Made by a program: the position numbers and the translations under genes. Below are positions 59,964 through 63,610 of a DNA stretch of 63,610 nt, piece after piece. The DNA comes from Acanthaster planci (Eukaryota > Echinodermata > Asteroidea > Valvatida > Acanthasteridae), in contig NW_019091393.1 in assembly GCF_001949145.1 (NCBI RefSeq), positions 836,887-900,496 on the forward strand, in the 5' to 3' direction. Under the pieces are notes generated by a model. It was not told the DNA's origin. It did not search any database and saw nothing but the letters and a program-made list of their open reading frames with translations. How positions within the stretch are numbered: position 1 is the stretch's first letter; each line of letters opens with the position of its first letter.

Positions 59964-60319
59964 TCGATGTTACGCCCCAACTATAGCATAATGCATAAGT
60001 CCCAACTATAGTTGGGCCCGTCCCAACTAGCTAGAGTGCTACAGTTGGGCCGGCCCAACTACAGCAGAGAGGTCCTGTGCCCAGTGGTGATGTGCCCAGC
60101 ATGTGCCAAAGTCATATTGTTTACAAATGTCATGTCACTGGTTATAGGGCTAGATGAACAGATGAAGTGCCACATTTTAAATGAATTGTGTCAAGTGTGA
60201 GACACATTGACTTGGATAATGTTGAGACATTTGCCACAGACTCTCTGCTGTAGTTGGGCCAGCCCAACTGCAGCACTACAGTTGGGACTGTCCCAACTAT
60301 AGTTGGGGCATAACATCGA
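59964..60319. mobile_element. MITE with about 100-bp terminal inverted repeats made of CCCAACTATAGTTGGG palindromes
   Basis: The left arm starts TCGATGTTACGCCCCAACTA and the right arm, reversed, starts TCGATGTTATGCCCCAACTA. Similarity continues for about 100 bp through GTCCCAACTATAGTTGGG, GTGCTACAGTTGGGC and GGCCCAACTACAGCAGAGAG. Each arm contains several CCCAACT/AGTTGGG half-sites that are themselves palindromic. The non-homologous centre is about 150 bp. No ORF and no clear target duplication. Confidence 0.85.
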
Positions 60320-60395
60320 CATTGCATGCAGCAGTGCAGCATGTCGTCATTATCAATCATACTTTTGATGGTGTGCATGGGATGGATGGTTGTAG

Positions 60396-60966
60396 GTCAA
60401 CTCGACCGTCTGCCAACTTGACTTGAGTCAACTCGACTCCTGATCACATTGCCGTTGACCAACTCGACTTCGAAGTCGAGTCAACTCGACCATTTATCAA
60501 CTCGACCATTTGTCAACTCGACCGCATGATTGATACATGGGTTTATTAGATAAACCATTTCCTTAAAAAATAGATATTAAAAGGGGAAAATTAAAGATCG
60601 GATCGGTTCCGGGTCGCGAAAATTATGGATGCTAATTTCGGCTCAGTGAACCCTAGAAATCAACTGAAATGCAATCAGTAATTGAACGTGCGCCAACGAG
60701 ATACTCCAAAATAATTTTCCCAATTTGAGGAGAAGCACGCACGCACGAACCCCCGAAATCTGTTACCACACTGTGCGCATGCACAGATCACATCACGCAT
60801 AGTAAAACGAATTACAGGTACGATCCAGAACTAGGAAAAATGCATTCCTTCTATGCCCTGTCCCTGTTCAGGCTGTTGCACCATTTGCACAGTCGAGTTT
60901 GTCGAGAGTCGAGTTGGTTGAGAGTCGAGTTGACTCGAGTCGAGTTAGCAAACGGTCGAGTTGACC
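60396..60966. mobile_element. Inverted-repeat element with repeated CAACTCGAC motifs
   Basis: The left end AGGTCAACTCGACCGTCTGC is inverted at the right end (AGGTCAACTCGACCGTTTGC when reversed). CAACTCGAC or its complement GTCGAGTTG recurs many times near each end, with spacers of 4 to 12 bp, and the near-palindromes AAGTCGAGTCAACTCGAC and GAGTTGACTCGAGTCGAG occur. The element is about 571 bp with no ORF. Subterminal repeat clusters like these are typical of transposase-binding sites in foldback or MITE elements. Confidence 0.75.
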
Positions 60967-60979
60967 TGATACCGCTGGG

Positions 60980-61750
60980 ACGGTTACCCCATCTAGCCCC
61001 ACAAACAGGGCTGTAGTCAGGTCGGGAACCCAACCACAAACTAACGACGATGCCAGACTATGCATACGCTCCTTGTTTGTGCACTGATGACGTAATTTTT
61101 GAACTGTGTTTAGATCACGGTTTGCAGATAACATCGATCTCTTTATTGGCCAGAAACTTCTACACAAATTCCTGTGATCGATCAACTTTACAGGAAACAT
61201 GCTATTTGGTATCTATAAAAGCGGATCGAGGAGATTTTTCGTTCAAATCTTGCACTGGATGTGTCGAATTTAGTGGGCAGGCGAGTCCAACTCTGTCGAT
61301 GAAAACGTTTACGCAAAAAAAAGAAGCTCTGCCGAAGTTTACTTTATGCATGAAAATGTTGCCATTATAAATCTCCATCGATTCACTGTGGCAGATTTTA
61401 TGTTTACCGGGGCGATTTTCCAAAATAGCGATCGAAAACAATTTTGCCATAGAATCCAACGGCAACGGTGGGCATGTTGGCTGCCGGCATTTCAAATCTC
61501 GTCATTTTCCCAAAATCGCATGGGAAAATTACATCATTATCACGTGACCTGATGAAAATGACGTCATTGCCGCTTGAACTAGTGACATAAGCAGAAACTA
61601 GGGACGTCGCTAGATTGTGGTTTGGTCCCCGACCTGGTGGTGGCTCTCTTTTACAATCTGTCTCTCATCTGTGGTGGCGACGGATAAGAGACAGATTGTA
61701 AAAAAGAGCCACTACAGCCCTATTTGTGGGGCTGTTACCCCACCATGCCC
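60980..61750. mobile_element. Large inverted repeat, one arm interrupted by a 70-bp foldback
   Basis: The arm at about 60980-61045 (GGTTACCCCATCTAGCCCCA, CAAACAGGGCTGTAGTCAGG, TCGGGAACCCAACCACAAAC) is inverted at about 61605-61742. The right arm is broken after GACCTG by a 70-bp insertion that is itself a hairpin: 61642-61669 pairs with 61683-61710 at 26 of 28 positions (GGCTCTCTTTTACAATCTGT...). The arm then resumes at ACTACAGCCC. The roughly 560 bp between arms holds an unrecognised plus-strand ORF (61050-61370) and is otherwise non-coding. Confidence 0.75.
61541..61566. promoter_or_regulatory. E-box and CRE pair upstream of DNAI3
   Basis: CACGTG (61541-61546) and the full palindrome TGACGTCA (61559-61566) lie 13 bp apart, about 0.87 kb before the DNAI3 start codon. 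They lie inside the large inverted repeat described at 60980-61750. They may belong to a promoter, but no X-box (RFX site), which a ciliary gene would be expected to have, was recognised near them. Confidence 0.3.
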
Positions 61751-62429
61751 ACAGAACATCATTTTCTCATTGCTTACAACTGCTTATCAGTTGAGTTGTG
61801 TGCAGACATGACAAAATAATGCTGTAGTTGATTCTGGTTCCTTGCCGAAAACCACAGTCAGCCTATGTGGTGGTACCATTCCATTCACTACGCTTTCCTT
61901 AAATTGAATGGGGCTTTGCCCTTTTCTAGGGGACGTGTCCAATAAATGGAACAGCCTCTGATGGAGAATGAACTAGTCGTCACAAATTCCCAGACCAAAG
62001 TGTAAGCTTGGGATCGTTTCTCGCATAATTTTTTGGAGCTTTTTTTACATTTTTCTCCATTTTCTTGAAAATAAAAATTTTTGTGAGTTCAAAATTCTTC
62101 ATCCAGGTCAAGGAACCAGACTGCATAAATTTTCTTGTTTGTCACTGCCCACATCTCTTCATTACATCATGTACACTGCCGTTTTTATCCCATAATTTCC
62201 CTCAAAACTCAAAGTCCTGTTTCCTTTTCACAAACACTGTCTTTCTTACATGAAAGATGAAATTACCGCCAACTTATCTACATGTAGGTGAGTTGTTTCA
62301 TAAAAGTGGACTTTGTTTCCATATTCCTTATGGAACCCACAGGCCACTTCAACAGTATGTTGTATGTTCTTCTGTACACAGATAACTTCATTTTAACACT
62401 CCTAGAAAGAAGGATAAAGACGATTAAGC

Positions 62430-63408
62430 ATGGCAGATGAAAATTCCATTTCTGAGAAAGAGGTTGAGTCAGCCAAGGTGGAGGAGAAGGAGGAGGATAC
62501 AACCAACGTAGCCAAGGAGTCCGACAGACTGACGCCAGGCAACGATGGACCCGTCAAATCCCGTACCCCTTCTGCCTCTAGCAAGAGGAGTGCCTCGCCG
62601 GGGAAGACTCCTCCCACTCCTGCCAAGGCCAAGCCGGCTGATAAAGGCGGGGCCAAAGGTGGAAAGGGCGGCAAAGCAGGTAATCAACCAATGGTCACAC
62701 TGCATGCAAAAAGCTATCATGCATAAGTGGACTTCGTGGGATATTTGGATTGGTTCACATATTAGCTACATGTGTATAGTTCAATCTTTTCTCGGACTGA
62801 GACTTTTGAGCCAACCACAATCAGGCAAAAAAAAGATGAAATGAAAATTTACCAATGCTGTTTCTGCCAACATTGAGGAGGATTTTAGCAAATACAAGGA
62901 TTCAGAGACCAACTATAATATTTGACATGCCTTTTCTTTCCACAGGTGCCAAGGCAGCAAAGCCAAAGAAGGAAGAGGTTGACGATAAACCAGCCGCTGA
63001 AGAGAAGGGTAAAAATGAGATGGACTTTTATTTTTTACAGGAAGTGTAACGTAATTAACTAATGTGTTTAGAAAAAAATAATCCAGAATTAGTCACTTCC
63101 AAGAATCGGGCATGGCAGTCTTGCCTTTCTTTTGACCAAGTGACACTATTTGTTACTCAGCGGCAACATGATCTCAGCCTCCTACTATAAATGATGAGCA
63201 GAGTATTTTGTTGCCTTTCCCAGGCCCTGCTGACGACATTGTGCCCTTGTTCCTGGCCTCCAAGACCCAGGAGCTCTTTGGCTGTGTCGCAGACGTGGAC
63301 GTGACGGAGGAAAACCCTCACAAGTTTCTCCCTAAGGAGGGCATCCTGCAAGACATGAGGAACCGAGCCGCCGTGTCGGACTTCCACCCTGTCAAGCAGA
63401 GAATGCTG
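62430..63408 (+). CDS. DNAI3: Dynein axonemal intermediate chain 3 (WDR63, IC140 type), N-terminal part
   Basis: Three coding exons are visible: 62430-62679, 62946-63008 and 63224-63408. All phases close and the gene continues beyond the right edge. A possible acceptor (ACACTCCTAG, 62404) precedes the start codon, so a 5' UTR exon is likely. The first about 110 residues are low-complexity, with an acidic Glu/Val part and then Ser/Pro and Lys/Ala/Gly-rich stretches that resemble a linker-histone tail. The conserved part then begins: PLFLASKTQELFGCVADVDV, TEENPHKFLPKEGILQDMRN, RAAVSDFHPVKQ. These match the start of vertebrate DNAI3 (PLVLTTKTQEIF..., RNRAAVSDFHPVK). DNAI3 is an intermediate chain of the ciliary inner-arm dynein I1/f. 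The WD40 repeats are outside the window. In human it lies close to SSX2IP on 1p22. Confidence 0.88.
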
Positions 63409-63610
63409 GTAAGCTGACGTAAGATGTAACATCCCTGGCAAAGAGAGTGGTTTACATGATAGACAAGCTTTCTTCAGCTGTGTGTATTCTGCTTTACATA
63501 ATGTTCATCATGAAGACAAGAATAAGTCAATCAGCAGCTCAGTCAAGAAGTATCCTCAACCATTAACCTTTATTAGCTATTAATCTTCAACCTGTAACCT
63601 TCATTAGCCA

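Noticed and set aside
61050-61370. 106-codon plus-strand ORF inside the large inverted repeat
   Set aside because: Considered as a transposase remnant, but no catalytic motif or family similarity is visible.
1-63610. Autonomous retrotransposon or integrated virus
   Set aside because: No reverse transcriptase, integrase, transposase or capsid-like frame could be recognised on either strand. Only non-autonomous inverted-repeat elements are seen.

Overview
This is a piece of animal nuclear genome, almost certainly from a marine invertebrate deuterostome. Coding exons of about 40 to 570 bp are separated by GT-AG introns. The protein set is metazoan (AP-1 mu, ASF1, PLAA, ELOF1, FAM32A, SSX2IP, DNAI3) and there is a secreted GH16 beta-1,3-glucanase-type protein of the kind found in sea urchins, amphioxus and molluscs. 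Non-coding DNA is rich in TACATGTA and TAGGCCTA palindromes. From general familiarity I lean to an ambulacrarian, most likely an echinoderm, but one window does not prove this.

Layout. Positions 146-1482 (-): first two coding exons of a secreted GH16 beta-1,3-glucanase/glucan-binding protein that runs off the left edge. 1.6-13.6 kb: no convincing gene, with a hairpin cluster at 7.4-7.65 kb. 13.66-21.89 kb (+): SSX2IP/ADIP, 11 coding exons, with two minisatellites sitting on splice sites. 26.65-28.50 kb (+): FAM32A, 4 exons. 31.38-34.55 kb (-): an unrecognised 210-residue protein in 4 exons, one intron being GC-AG. 36.98-42.61 kb (+): AP-1 mu (AP1M1), 10 exons, head-to-head with the unknown gene and carrying a hAT-like MITE with an 8-bp target duplication. 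45.28-46.45 kb (-): ELOF1, 3 coding exons. 50.40-55.76 kb (-): PLAA, 11 exons. 56.17-57.97 kb (+): ASF1, 4 exons, head-to-head with PLAA across about 0.4 kb. 59.45-59.53 kb (-): tRNA-Cys(GCA). 59.96-61.75 kb: three inverted-repeat elements in a row. 62.43 kb to the edge (+): first three coding exons of DNAI3 (WDR63).

The genes do not form a pathway. They are mostly housekeeping genes: centrosome/spindle anchoring, splicing, clathrin sorting at the trans-Golgi/endosome, Pol II elongation, ubiquitin/p97 function, histone deposition, and ciliary inner-arm dynein. Their neighbourhood is informative. As I recall human positions, FAM32A and AP1M1 are direct neighbours at 19p13.1, ELOF1 and ASF1B also lie on 19p13, and SSX2IP and DNAI3 lie close together at 1p22. 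The window therefore looks like one ancestral block later split between vertebrate chromosomes.

Exon models were built by hand from splice sites, reading phase and remembered family sequences. Phases close perfectly in every identified gene and give lengths close to the human proteins: FAM32A 112 aa, AP1M1 422, ELOF1 83, PLAA 798, ASF1 215, SSX2IP 719. UTR ends and promoters are tentative. I found no clearly new multi-gene system. The most unusual items are the splice-site minisatellites in SSX2IP, the inverted-repeat cluster upstream of DNAI3, and the unidentified gene beside AP1M1.
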